From an uncultured Kineothrix sp. (GTDB taxonomy: Bacteria > Bacillota > Clostridia > Lachnospirales > Lachnospiraceae): DNA of 64,000 nucleotides. Below are positions 25,685 through 34,478 of this stretch, piece by piece. A model generated the notes under the pieces. That model worked only from the letters and a program-made list of their open reading frames with translations, made no database searches and was not told the origin of the DNA. The position numbers were made by a program, and so were the translations under genes. The stretch lies in NCBI GenBank assembly GCA_910588855.1, contig CAJUSR010000002.1, positions 124,001 through 188,000 on the forward strand, read 5' to 3'. Each line of letters begins with the position of its first letter. The first letter of the stretch is position 1.

Positions 25685-27112
25685 ATGAAATTCCATATTG
25701 ACAAAAAGTACATTCATTGGGGTCTTACCATATTTGCCGTTATTGCTGCAAGTATATTGTTTTATTATTTATTGTTTAACAGAGAAAGCTTTTCCAATGG
25801 ATTCCATGCCTTTTTTTCAATTGCTATGCCTATTTTGGATGGATTGATTTTGGCATATTTGCTCACACCGGTTTTGAATGGTGTGGAAAACCGCTGTTTA
25901 ATACCGCTTTGTAAAAGATGTAATGTTGAAATGAACGGACGGAACAAGAAAAAAGTCAGGGCAGTGTCAATATTACTTACGGTATTTATTGTGGGATATT
26001 TGATATATGGTTTCTTTTCCATGATTATCCCTCAGTTGGTTCAAAGCATTCAAAGCATCATTTTACAATTCCCGATTTATGTCAATAATCTAACGATATG
26101 GTTGCAGAAGCTTCTAGCAGACAACCCGGATATTGAAGCAGCAGTAATTGAAGTGATGGACACTTATTCAGGAGAATTGAATAATTTTCTTAATTTGAGC
26201 CTTCTTCCTAAAATGAATGAAGTAATCAGGAGCATATCTTTAAGCTTTCTTAGTTTTATAATGAGGCTATGGAATTTGATAATTGGCTTTATTATTTCTA
26301 TTTATATATTAGGAAGTAAAGAGTTATTTGCCGGGCAGGCAAAAAAGATAGTATATGCATTGTTTGAAACAAATATGGCAAATGCTATAATTTCTGACGT
26401 GCGGTTCACTCATCGAACTTTCAGCGGTTTTATGGTGGGAAAGGTAATTGATTCCATTATAATTGGTATTATCTGCTTTTTAGGAACAAGCATGATGGGA
26501 ACACCATATGCAATTTTGGTCAGTGTAATAGTCGGTATAACAAACGTAATTCCATTCTTTGGCCCTTATCTTGGAGCTATTCCAAGTACGCTCCTTATAT
26601 TGATGGTAAATCCGCTGCAGTGTTTATACTTTATAATTTTTATTTTAGCTTTGCAGCAATTTGATGGCAATGTATTAGGGCCCAAAATTCTTGGGGATTC
26701 CACCGGCTTATCCGGTTTTTGGGTAATTTTTTCTATTACATTATTTGGCGGTCTATTCGGGGTTTTAGGTATGATTGTAGGGGTTCCTGTTTTCGCCATT
26801 TTATATGCTGGAATAAGAGCCTTTATCAACCAACTTCTTCTCCAGAAAAAGCTTCCTACCGATACGAGCCATTATTTGAATGTAGGTTCCATTGAAAAAG
26901 GGGAATTTATCCCTTACAATAAAGCGGAAAGCGAATCGGAATTATCAGCCAATTCCGTTGAGAGTGGAAAGCAGAAATCCAAGAGCATCATCCATAATTT
27001 TTTCCGTATAGAAAAAGCAGATAAAAATGAGAGCAACGTTATTTCGGCTTCGGAAGGAAATGCTGCAATTAAAGGCGAAGAAGATATAGCAGAAGGAGAG
27101 GGAAAGCAATAG
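25685..27112 (+). CDS. AI-2E family transporter (PerM/YdbI-like)
   Basis: 475 aa integral membrane protein with about eight helices. The family pattern is visible: N-terminal helices, a loop region (about 120-190), then GFMVGKVIDSIIIGIICFLG, YAILVSVIVGITNVIPFFGPYLGAIP and DGNVLGPKILGDSTGLSGFWVIFSI. Members include Na+/H+ antiporters and putative autoinducer-2 exporters; substrate is not predictable. The hydrophilic C-terminal 90 residues are variable. It ends one base before dtd. Confidence 0.9.
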   Translation: MKFHIDKKYIHWGLTIFAVIAASILFYYLLFNRESFSNGFHAFFSIAMPILDGLILAYLLTPVLNGVENRCLIPLCKRCNVEMNGRNKKKVRAVSILLTVFIVGYLIYGFFSMIIPQLVQSIQSIILQFPIYVNNLTIWLQKLLADNPDIEAAVIEVMDTYSGELNNFLNLSLLPKMNEVIRSISLSFLSFIMRLWNLIIGFIISIYILGSKELFAGQAKKIVYALFETNMANAIISDVRFTHRTFSGFMVGKVIDSIIIGIICFLGTSMMGTPYAILVSVIVGITNVIPFFGPYLGAIPSTLLILMVNPLQCLYFIIFILALQQFDGNVLGPKILGDSTGLSGFWVIFSITLFGGLFGVLGMIVGVPVFAILYAGIRAFINQLLLQKKLPTDTSHYLNVGSIEKGEFIPYNKAESESELSANSVESGKQKSKSIIHNFFRIEKADKNESNVISASEGNAAIKGEEDIAEGEGKQ

Positions 27113-27113
27113 T

Positions 27114-27563
27114 ATGCGTTTTATGATACAAAGAGTAAAAAATGCAGAGGTGAAAGTAGAACAAGCTATCATTGGGAGCATTGGGAATGGATTGTTAGTA
27201 TTTGTAGGAATCTGCGGAACAGACACAGAAGAAATTGCGGATAAAATGATAAAGAAACTCATTGGAATGCGTATTTTTGAAGATGAGAACGGGAAAACAA
27301 ATTTGGATTTGAAAACTGTAGGTGGCAATTTATTAATGATATCGCAATTCACATTATATGCAGATTGTAAGAAAGGGAACCGCCCCTCATTCATCCGTGC
27401 CGGTGCCCCTGAGATGGCAAACAGGCTATACCAATATATATTAGAAAAATGCCGGGTAGAATTTCCAGAAACCCAACAAGGGGAATTTGGCGCCAATATG
27501 CAAATTACCCTGATAAATGATGGTCCATTTACCATTGTTTTGGATTCGGATGAGATATTTTAA
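27114..27563 (+). CDS. dtd: D-aminoacyl-tRNA deacylase
   Basis: 149 aa homodimeric proofreading enzyme that hydrolyses D-aminoacyl-tRNA and Gly-tRNA(Ala). The chirality motifs SQFTLYAD with GNRPSF and the C-terminal NDGPFTIVLDS (GP-type cis-Gly-Pro region) are present. Begins MRFMIQRVKNAEVKV, and is coupled to the upstream transporter gene. Confidence 0.96.
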   Translation: MRFMIQRVKNAEVKVEQAIIGSIGNGLLVFVGICGTDTEEIADKMIKKLIGMRIFEDENGKTNLDLKTVGGNLLMISQFTLYADCKKGNRPSFIRAGAPEMANRLYQYILEKCRVEFPETQQGEFGANMQITLINDGPFTIVLDSDEIF

Positions 27564-27924
27564 TTACCATAGAAAACATATAAAAATCATATGGCTGAAA
27601 ATCTAAAGGTAAAAACAGAAAGTATAGAACAAAAATTGTATAGCAAAATATAACAAAATATATAACAAGTAGAATAAAGCAAATAGAAAAATAGAAATAG
27701 TAAAAAAATAAAAAAAGAATGAAGAGAAAATAATTAGTTCAAAAAAATGCAGACAAAACAAATGGAAGAATAGGTGCATTAAAAAATATATGGAAAATAT
27801 GGAAATGAAATAAAGAGTAAAAAAGATAAAAATGAAACAAAGAGTAAAAAAGATAAAAATGAAACAAAGAGTAAAAAAAGATAAAGATAAATAGGAAGAA
27901 AGAACAAAGAAGGAGGATACGGGA
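27564..27924 (+). other. A-rich gene-free stretch with 27-bp repeats
   Basis: 361 bp with strong purine/A bias on the plus strand. At 27804-27885 three copies of AATGAAACAAAGAGTAAAAA-AGATAAA (27-28 bp) are tandem. The bias leaves a long minus-strand frame (27603-28019) coding almost only for Phe, Ile, Leu and Ser, which I regard as composition-driven. No terminator after dtd is evident. Confidence 0.75.
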
Positions 27925-28167
27925 ATGCTAATTATTGTTATTATAATTGCTGCCTTTTTAATTTTATACCTCATGATGTTTTTACGCCAGAACAAAGATA
28001 GAAAAGAGAATGAAATCAATGCCGTAGAAGAATTTCGTAATAATTATGGGAAAAGGAATGAAAATCTTTCACAGAACAATAATAGAAATAATAAAAGGGA
28101 AAATTCTTATACTTATAAATATGTAACAAAATACAACAGCCCTGAAGATTATCGTGAAAAACGTTGA
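27925..28167 (+). CDS. Small single-pass membrane protein of unknown function
   Basis: 80 aa. One N-terminal membrane helix (LIIVIIIAAFLILYLMMFL), then a hydrophilic Asn/Arg/Lys/Glu tail. A strong RBS (AAGGAGGA) 10 bases before ATG supports translation, and a terminator lies about 70 bp downstream. Not recognised as a named family. Composition of the tail follows the local A-rich bias. Confidence 0.65.
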   Translation: MLIIVIIIAAFLILYLMMFLRQNKDRKENEINAVEEFRNNYGKRNENLSQNNNRNNKRENSYTYKYVTKYNSPEDYREKR

Positions 28168-28235
28168 ACTATGGAGAAGAGTTTAGGTTTTATGAAAACT
28201 GAAAACTGATATAAAATTCATGAATAGCTATAAAT

Positions 28236-28270
28236 AGGCAGAACTAGGGTTTCTCTGGTTCTGCCTTTGT
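28236..28270 (+). terminator. Intrinsic terminator after the small membrane protein gene
   Basis: AGGCAGAAC pairs with GTTCTGCCT (10-nt-scale loop with TAGGGTTTCTCTG) followed by TTTGTCT. Confidence 0.75.
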
Positions 28271-28445
28271 CTGTATTATACAAAGATTTTCGGATTGCCA
28301 ATGTAGGCCTGAAATCCTGTACAGATTTTCCGCCCAAGCCAAGATATCGCATAAAGCTATATATAGACTTTGTACCACCGCCTGAACCTCCCTCGAAAAA
28401 ACTTGTTCATAACTTTATCAAACTAGCTAATTCGAGCTAAAAAAT

Positions 28446-28623
28446 ATTCCCCAATTTTAACGAACTAGTTGACATGGCTGAAGAAACCCATACAAGCTAC
28501 AAATCCCCAAGCCCACATCGAACCCCCATCCAAAAAATCCCCCCAACTTTAACGAACTAGTTGACTCGGCTAAAGAAACCCATGCAAACTACCAAACTCC
28601 GAGTCAACTATTCGTTAAAGTTG
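28446..28623. repeat. Direct and inverted repeat block, probable terminator of the HD-GYP gene
   Basis: Two direct copies about 92 bp apart (28446-28505 and 28538-28598) share TTTAACGAACTAGTTGAC and AAGAAACCCAT. The second copy begins with an arm (28544-28569) that pairs almost perfectly with 28599-28623, a 25-bp stem. Read on the minus strand the stem is followed by GGGGGGATTTTTTGG, so it can terminate the HD-GYP transcript. The rest of the 498-bp gap (28168-28665) holds the terminator listed before and no further feature I can see. Confidence 0.7.
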
Positions 28624-28665
28624 TCTTTTGCGAATAGTTATGTATTTGTTCCCTACTTCCCCAAA

Positions 28666-29751
28666 TCAATCCAATATTTCAACAATCCCAATATCTTTAT
28701 ACACTGACAAATCCAAAAAGCTATTCCCAATCTGAACCAACGGTCTTGTTAAGTTAAATTTATTAATCAGAACAATCTGTCCGGTTAAGCCGTTGCTTAA
28801 ACGGACATTGTGCCGGATAAAGTTATTGGTGACATGTGTAATGAAAATCATCAGCATATGGGAATCATATTTCTGGTATCCCGTATCTTCCAAGCGTTTC
28901 AGAAGCCAAAACGGTGAACGGGGAGTTATTCCGTCTTCCACCATAATTAACGTATCATAGGTGTCCGCAATGGCAACTATACGGGAAATAGGGTTAATAT
29001 TTTCGTGCTTTATTTTTAAAGGGAACCCAGATCCATCCTGACGCTCATGATGGGTCAGGATGGCTTGTTTTACTCTTGAATCAATATTCTTATCTTTAAA
29101 TAGATTATATCCTAATATAGCATGTTTGGAATAAGGGCCGCCTTCCATTTCCGCATGGAAAGTAAAACGTGGAGGCAATTCTGCGGAACCGGTCAGTTTT
29201 AACAATCCAATATCATGGAGAAGCCCTGCAGTTCCAACCAGTTCAACGTCTTCTTTGTTCAAGTTCAACCATTTGGCTAATACCTGACCCCAAAGGGCAA
29301 CATTGATTGAATGGGTATATAAGCCTTCTGCGCTTTTTTTCATTGCAAAAAGCATATTGCAGAGATTCACTTCATTTTCTGAATTTTCTACTATATTATT
29401 CAACATACCAAGAAGAAGGGGAACATCCAAATCTTTTTCATTCGTAACAATGTTTTTTAGGTTTTCAGAAAGCGCATTTTCGGCAATTTGAAAGTTTTCT
29501 TTAAATTCTTCCATTTGTTGTTGCCTGACCCTTGGAACGGATTCAGGGGAAGGGATATCTTCCGGGCTGGAAGGGGTCGATTGATAATCGACCATGACAT
29601 AATCAATAAAATGCCTGGTTAACAGATTAACCACATCTTTTGTTACTGGTGTATTGTTAGGTACAAGAGTGGCGCCTGTCCTGGTATAAACATCGCTTTT
29701 TATAATCATCCCTTTTCTAAGGCGGTCTGTATGTATTCTAAAGCATGCCAT
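28666..29751 (-). CDS. HD-GYP domain protein, probable cyclic dinucleotide phosphodiesterase
   Basis: 361 aa, cytosolic. Residues 1-60 resemble a DUF3391-like N-terminal region (RIHTDRLRKGMIIKSDVYT); the HD-GYP domain spans about 130-330 with HSIN, HD at 179-180 (LLHDIG), H..EMEGGPYSKH, and THHERQDGSGFP at 233-244. Metal ligands of the HD core are intact; the GYP triplet reads GFP, a known variation. HD-GYP enzymes degrade c-di-GMP or related molecules, linking it to motility or adhesion control. No response receiver domain. A long inverted repeat downstream ends the unit. Confidence 0.88.
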   Translation of the reverse strand: MACFRIHTDRLRKGMIIKSDVYTRTGATLVPNNTPVTKDVVNLLTRHFIDYVMVDYQSTPSSPEDIPSPESVPRVRQQQMEEFKENFQIAENALSENLKNIVTNEKDLDVPLLLGMLNNIVENSENEVNLCNMLFAMKKSAEGLYTHSINVALWGQVLAKWLNLNKEDVELVGTAGLLHDIGLLKLTGSAELPPRFTFHAEMEGGPYSKHAILGYNLFKDKNIDSRVKQAILTHHERQDGSGFPLKIKHENINPISRIVAIADTYDTLIMVEDGITPRSPFWLLKRLEDTGYQKYDSHMLMIFITHVTNNFIRHNVRLSNGLTGQIVLINKFNLTRPLVQIGNSFLDLSVYKDIGIVEILD

Positions 29752-29801
29752 AAATTTTATCAGCCTTTCTCCGTTTGATTATGAATGATAAATAATAAAT
29801 A

Positions 29802-30425
29802 CTATTTTTTACTTTCAAAATCTTCTACAAATTGTACAATCAATTTGACGGTTCCTTCGATACCAAGGACGCTGCTGTTAATGCACAAATCATAGCTGTC
29901 CGCACGTCCCCATTTTTTTGAGGAATAATAGTTGTAATAACTTTGACGCTGTTTGTCCTTTTTTGTAATCATTTCCTTTGCTTTGGATTCGGTAAGATTA
30001 TATCTTTCCATGATACGTTTAGTTTTTGTGTCGTTATCGCCGTATATGAACAAATGTACGCAATTTGTATATTCGCTTAAGGCATAATCTGCGCAACGGC
30101 CTACGATAATACAAGGGCCTTCATCGGCTATCTTTTTGATGGTATCAAATTGCGCCAAAAATACCTTATGGCTGATAGGCATATCAACAAAAGATGACGC
30201 GTTATAGCCGAAAGAATAGGTATCCATTACTAAATTATAGAGGAAAGAATTGGTGGGCCGTTCATCGTGGTTTTGAATCATCTCTTCACAAAAACCACTT
30301 TCCTTCGCTGCTCTTGTCAATAATTCTTTATCGTAACATTTTACTCCGAAATATTCAGCTACCTTTTCTCCTATTTCCCGTCCGGCGGAACCAAATTGGC
30401 GTCCAATGGTGATGATAGTATTCAT
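29802..30425 (-). CDS. Cytidylate kinase-like family protein (copy 2)
   Basis: 207 aa, the same length as the copy at 20887. P-loop IGRQFGSAGREIG, then YDKELLTRAAKESG, IIVGRCADYALSEY, a lid-like KKDKQRQSYYNYYSSKKWG and SYDLCINSS. Strong RBS (AGGAGG) before ATG. Only about a third of residues seem shared with copy 1, so this is an old duplication or independent recruitment. Phosphoryl acceptor unknown. Confidence 0.85.
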   Translation of the reverse strand: MNTIITIGRQFGSAGREIGEKVAEYFGVKCYDKELLTRAAKESGFCEEMIQNHDERPTNSFLYNLVMDTYSFGYNASSFVDMPISHKVFLAQFDTIKKIADEGPCIIVGRCADYALSEYTNCVHLFIYGDNDTKTKRIMERYNLTESKAKEMITKKDKQRQSYYNYYSSKKWGRADSYDLCINSSVLGIEGTVKLIVQFVEDFESKK

Positions 30426-30694
30426 AATAAAGCCCTCCTATTGAAATTATTTTATTCTATTCTATTTATACTCCTAGTTCTTTTGTACTATATAATATTA
30501 TATATAATATTTTGAAAAACTTCAACAAAATATATATTGTTCATAATATTTCTATTTCGAGGTAACTTCTTGTCAAGGGTAAACTTTGAAAATAATAGTT
30601 TGATAATAGTTTATAGGTAAATCCATAAATTGATAAACAAAAAAATTAATAAACCTCAAAATCATATCCACCTAATTAATAAAGTAAAAAAAAT

Positions 30695-30787
30695 AATAAA
30701 CCCTGAAGTCATAAACTCCAAAATCAATAAACCCTGAAGTCATAAACTCCAAAATTAATAAACCCTAAAGTCATAAACTCCAAAACC
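30695..30787. repeat. 31-bp tandem repeat, three units
   Basis: AATAAACCCTGAAGTCATAAACTCCAAAAT(C/T) starts at 30695, 30726 and 30757, nearly identical. A looser AATAAACCTCAAAATCAT at about 30648 may be an older copy. Units abut with no spacers, so it is not a CRISPR array. Lies in the 476-bp gap between the cytidylate kinase-like gene promoter region and the rluD-type gene. Confidence 0.85.
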
Positions 30788-30791
30788 AATC

Positions 30792-30887
30792 AAAGACTCC
30801 GCTGCAAGCAACGGGGTATCAAACTTGCAGCGCTGCCAAGCAGCGGGGTATTTGACTCTCGCGGCAGTCTTGCTCGCGGGAATAAAT
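30792..30887 (-). repeat. GC-rich palindromic repeat, copy 1
   Basis: Reverse complement of the element found at 55721 and 57718: ATTCCCGCGAGCAAGACTGC, CGCGAG, TCAAATACCCCGCTGC, GCAGCGCTGCAAGTTTGATA and a closing GCAGCGG. It contains nested inverted repeats (CCCCGCTGC/GCAGCGGGG). Directly after the rluD-type stop codon, so it may fold at that transcript's 3' end. Confidence 0.85.
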
Positions 30888-30901
30888 CAAAAATTAGAGA
30901 A

Positions 30902-31858
30902 TTATTTCATATTGGCTAAGAGATGTTGAAAATATGCAGGCAAAGGGGCATCTGTCTCGATGTATTTGCCGGTACTTGGATGAATAAAGCCAAGGGTCTT
31001 TGCATGAAGACACTGCCCTTCCAGATGGAATGGGGATTTCCTTCCCCCAGAGTAAAGTTCATCCCCCAATAAGGGATGTCCAATACTTGCCATATGTACC
31101 CTTATTTGATGGGTACGCCCGGTTTCCAGGCGGCATTCGATATAGGAAAAGCCATGAAAACTTTGCAACACTTGGTAGTGGGTAATGGCTGTTTTCCCAT
31201 TTTTTTCGTTGATTGCCATTTTCTTTCTGTCCGTTGGATGTCTGCCAATAGGGGCATTTATGGTGCCTGTTGGGTTTTGGGGAACACCATAGCAAATGGC
31301 ATGATATCTGCGCACGACGGAATGCTCCTTTAGTTGAGCCGCTATATGGTTATGGGAAAAATCATTTTTACATATGATGACAGAACCGGTAGTATCCTTG
31401 TCAATACGATGGACGATTCCAGGGCGCATAATGCCGTTTATGCCAGATAAATTTCCTTGGCAGTGATACATTACGGCATTAACCAATGTTCCATCCAAAT
31501 GCCCTGCCGCCGGATGGACAACCATACCTTTTGGCTTATTGACCACGAGGACGTCATCATCCTCGTAAAGGATATCTAACGGAATATTTTCCGGTAAAAT
31601 ATCCGGGCTGGCTGCAGGCGGCAACATAACTTTTATTTCATCGTCACATTTCAAGCGGCAGTTTGCTTTTACAGCCGTTTGGTTGACGGTTATCATACCA
31701 TCTTTAAGCAATTTTTGAATATGGGAACGCGACAAAGAATCGATAAGGTCACTTAAGGCTTTATCGATTCTTGCGTTTTCCCATTCCTCTGTAATAAAAA
31801 AACATAGTTCTTTGGAATGTTTTTCTTCCATATTGTTGTTCCCATCCATAAACGTCAC
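30902..31858 (-). CDS. RluA/RluD family pseudouridine synthase
   Basis: 318 aa. N-terminal S4 RNA-binding domain (RIDKALSDLIDSLSRSHIQKLLKDGMITVN), then the catalytic domain with HRIDKDTTG holding the nucleophilic Asp, YHAICYG, RLETGRTHQIRVHMA and HPLLGDELYSGG. Isomerises uridines in 23S rRNA (RluD type) or a tRNA. The ATG overlaps the aroB stop as ATGA. LspA, often adjacent in related genomes, is absent here. Confidence 0.93.
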   Translation of the reverse strand: MTFMDGNNNMEEKHSKELCFFITEEWENARIDKALSDLIDSLSRSHIQKLLKDGMITVNQTAVKANCRLKCDDEIKVMLPPAASPDILPENIPLDILYEDDDVLVVNKPKGMVVHPAAGHLDGTLVNAVMYHCQGNLSGINGIMRPGIVHRIDKDTTGSVIICKNDFSHNHIAAQLKEHSVVRRYHAICYGVPQNPTGTINAPIGRHPTDRKKMAINEKNGKTAITHYQVLQSFHGFSYIECRLETGRTHQIRVHMASIGHPLLGDELYSGGRKSPFHLEGQCLHAKTLGFIHPSTGKYIETDAPLPAYFQHLLANMK

Positions 31859-32964
31859 TCTGCTAAGTCTTCGTCGCTGAAATAAATTTCTTTGATGGCA
31901 TTTAATATATCTTCATCCGTCACCGTAGTGTCAACAACGGCTTTTCCTACCTTTTTCAAAAGGATAAACTTTATCTGCCCTGCCTCCATCTTTTTGTCCG
32001 ACTTAGTCAGTCTCAAGACTTCTTCAGTATTTATGCTATCAATAGAAATAGGCAGGTTAAACGGAACAAACATATCCCGGATTTCATAGTATTCGTCCAT
32101 TGTAAGCAATTCATGTTTCCAAGAGATAAAAGCAGCCGCCACACATCCGAGAGCTACACATTCCCCATGATAGAGTTCAAAATTTTTGGCTTTTTCCAAG
32201 GCATGTCCAATTGTATGCCCAAAATTAAGCAAAGCCCGTTCCCCTTTTTCCGTAGGGTCTTTTTCTACAACCATTTTTTTGATGTTGCTGCTTCTGACAA
32301 CCATTTCTTCCAATACTGCCGGCTCCCTATCACATATTTCATACATATTTTCGATAAGCCAGATATAAAAGATTTGGTCACGGATTAACCCATGTTTCAT
32401 GATTTCTGCAAAACCGGAAAAATATTGCCGTTCCTCTAAAGTTTTTAATACAGAAACATTCATATAGACAAGTTTTGGCATATAGAATGCTCCTACCATA
32501 TTTTTGAATCCATCGAAATCAACCCCTGTTTTGCCGCCGATGCTGCTGTCTGCCTGTGCCAGTAAGGTGGTTGGAATCTGAACAAAATCTATGCCGCGTA
32601 AATAAGTAGCAGCTACAAAACCGGTTAAATCCCCAACGACCCCGCCTCCTAAAGCGATGAGGAGGTCTTTCCTGTCATAGCCTTCTTGGATGAGAAAAGT
32701 GTATGCGGTTTTTACGGTATCCAGTGTTTTATTTGCTTCCCCTGCAGGAAAAGAAAATATGGATGCTTTTTTGCACCGATTGTTTAATTGGTTTAGAACT
32801 TCTTGGGCATACAATTTTTCTACATTGGAATCCGTTATGATGCAAATCCGGCGTTCTTTGATTTGTAAAGTTTCCAATTCCTCGCCTAACCCTTGGAAAT
32901 CTTGGGTGAATACGATATCATAGCAAGGCTTTTTTGCATAATTTATCGTTAGTCTTTGAGCCAT
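31855..32964 (-). CDS. aroB: 3-dehydroquinate synthase
   Basis: 369 aa, shikimate pathway step two, NAD- and metal-dependent. GGGVVGDLTGFVAATYLRG, the PTTLLAQADSSIGGKTGVD block and the metal His in NFGHTIGHALE and HGECVALG are all present. Its operon with the pseudouridine synthase contains no other aro gene. RBS GGGAGGAT. Confidence 0.97.
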   Translation of the reverse strand: MAQRLTINYAKKPCYDIVFTQDFQGLGEELETLQIKERRICIITDSNVEKLYAQEVLNQLNNRCKKASIFSFPAGEANKTLDTVKTAYTFLIQEGYDRKDLLIALGGGVVGDLTGFVAATYLRGIDFVQIPTTLLAQADSSIGGKTGVDFDGFKNMVGAFYMPKLVYMNVSVLKTLEERQYFSGFAEIMKHGLIRDQIFYIWLIENMYEICDREPAVLEEMVVRSSNIKKMVVEKDPTEKGERALLNFGHTIGHALEKAKNFELYHGECVALGCVAAAFISWKHELLTMDEYYEIRDMFVPFNLPISIDSINTEEVLRLTKSDKKMEAGQIKFILLKKVGKAVVDTTVTDEDILNAIKEIYFSDEDLAE

Positions 32965-33014
32965 AAAAAATCCTCCCTGAAAGTAATTTGAATCCAGTCA
33001 GTTATGTCATGACG

Positions 33015-33040
33015 TTAAAAACTTCCCATAACGGGAAGCT
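33015..33040 (-). terminator. Intrinsic terminator after sepF
   Basis: On the minus strand CTTCCC-GTTAT-GGGAAG is followed by TTTTTAACG. It separates the HlyD-like/yggS/sepF unit from aroB. Confidence 0.75.
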
Positions 33041-33083
33041 TTTGGACATTGATAAAAATAAATCCTGATGACGTGTAATCGTC

Positions 33084-33578
33084 TTATTTATTGATTGGCA
33101 CATCAAAAGCGCCTGACAGTAATTCTTGGAAATCACCGGAAATGTCAACACTTGCTGGCGTAATGATAAATATGTAATGAGAAATTTTCTGAAGGTTGCC
33201 GCTGATGGCAAAACAGGAACCGGATGTAAAATCAATAATGCGTTGTGCAATATCAACATCCAAGCCTTCCAGATTCAGCACTACAGTACGGTTTGCCAAA
33301 AGGGTTTCCGTAATTTCCCGGGCATCTTCTACCGATGTAGGTTTGATGACACATACTTCCATTCCGGCGCCTATCATTTTTCTTGGCTGTCTTGTTAGCG
33401 GTGTAATTTTTGGCGTTGTTTTTCTTGGCTCTTCCGCTGCTGCAGGCTCTTCTTTTGCTACAGCAATCTTTTTTGCTGGTTTTACATCCGCTGGTTCATC
33501 GTAATAGTCGTCGTCGTAAAAGTCGTCTTCTTCGTCGTTTAATTTCATATAATTTAAAAACTTATCCATTACTCCCAT
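33084..33578 (-). CDS. sepF: Cell division protein SepF
   Basis: 164 aa. N-terminal amphipathic membrane anchor (MDKFLNYMKL), a very acidic linker (EEDDFYDDDYYDEP), an Ala/Lys/Pro stretch, then the SepF core (about 70-160: VCVIKPTSVEDAREITETLLANRTVVLNLEG, DIAQRIIDFTSGSCFAISG). Tethers FtsZ filaments to the membrane and aligns them at the septum. RBS AAGGAG. Follows yggS, the common Firmicutes order. Confidence 0.96.
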   Translation of the reverse strand: MGVMDKFLNYMKLNDEEDDFYDDDYYDEPADVKPAKKIAVAKEEPAAAEEPRKTTPKITPLTRQPRKMIGAGMEVCVIKPTSVEDAREITETLLANRTVVLNLEGLDVDIAQRIIDFTSGSCFAISGNLQKISHYIFIITPASVDISGDFQELLSGAFDVPINK

Positions 33579-33605
33579 TCTAAAATTATCTCCTTGTTGC
33601 GGCCG

Positions 33606-34346
33606 TTAGACCGTCTCATAATGTCTTTCCCCAAATATGCCCGTACCTACCCGGACATAGGTTGCACCTTCTTCTACCGCAACCATATAGTCTCCGGTCA
33701 TTCCCATCGACAAAACATTCATACTAACATTATCAATGTTTTTCCTCTTTATGTCAACAGACAATTGCCGCAAGCCTACAAAATATTGCCTGTTTTTTTC
33801 CGGATTTTCTACATATGGTGCAATTATCATCAAACCTTCTATTTGAATCGACGGCAAGGCCGAAATTTCCCGGACAAGGCTTTCTGCTTCCAGAGGGGAG
33901 ATTCCAAATTTTGTTTCTTCTCCGGCAATATTGACTTCTATCAGGATATGGGCAGTTATCCCCTTTTTCTGAGCCTCTTTGCTGATTTCTTCTGCAAGCC
34001 GCAGGGAATCTACTCCGTGGATTAAACAGGCTTTGTCTATGATGTATTTCACTTTGTTCCGCTGCAAGTGCCCAATCATATGCCATTGAATATCTTTTGG
34101 CATTTGCTCGTACTTTTCTACTAGTTCCTGCACTTTATTTTCCCCAAAATGGCGGCAGCCGCAGAGATAAGCTTCTTTAAGCATCGGCAAAGGCTTTGTC
34201 TTGCTGACAGCAATTAATGTAACATCCTCCGCCCTGCGGCCGGAACGTTCACAGGCTGATAGGATATTTTGCCCTACATTTTTAATATTTTCGGCAAGGA
34301 AAGAAAGGCTACTGTCTTTTCCTTCGTTTTGTATTTTTTCTTCCAT
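33606..34346 (-). CDS. YggS family pyridoxal phosphate homeostasis protein
   Basis: 246 aa, single-domain PLP-binding TIM barrel. VTLIAVSKTKP carries the PLP Lys; HFGENKVQEL, WHMIGHLQRNKVKYI, SMGMTGDYMVAVEEGATYVRVGTGIFG are family signatures. It maintains PLP and amino acid balance rather than catalysing a known reaction. RBS AAGGAG. Confidence 0.95.
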   Translation of the reverse strand: MEEKIQNEGKDSSLSFLAENIKNVGQNILSACERSGRRAEDVTLIAVSKTKPLPMLKEAYLCGCRHFGENKVQELVEKYEQMPKDIQWHMIGHLQRNKVKYIIDKACLIHGVDSLRLAEEISKEAQKKGITAHILIEVNIAGEETKFGISPLEAESLVREISALPSIQIEGLMIIAPYVENPEKNRQYFVGLRQLSVDIKRKNIDNVSMNVLSMGMTGDYMVAVEEGATYVRVGTGIFGERHYETV

Positions 34347-34478
34347 AAATGTTTATCTCCTTATTTCATACTGCTTTATGGTGATTTTTATGGTACATTT
34401 TTTATACTTCAGCTCTATATGCCGCTCCAGCAGGCAAGCTTAATGGATATTAGGTTTGGAACCTGGTTATAGGCAAGC

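Noticed and set aside
25438..25713. 91-aa minus-strand frame upstream of the transporter gene
   Set aside because: Overlaps the regulatory dyad and transporter start; no RBS and no family resemblance.
27603..28019. 138-aa minus-strand frame, extremely hydrophobic
   Set aside because: Product of A-rich plus-strand composition; Phe/Ile/Leu/Ser only, overlaps the better supported gene at 27925, no RBS-supported start.
30695..30787. Possible CRISPR array
   Set aside because: Units of 31 bp abut without spacers and no cas gene is present.
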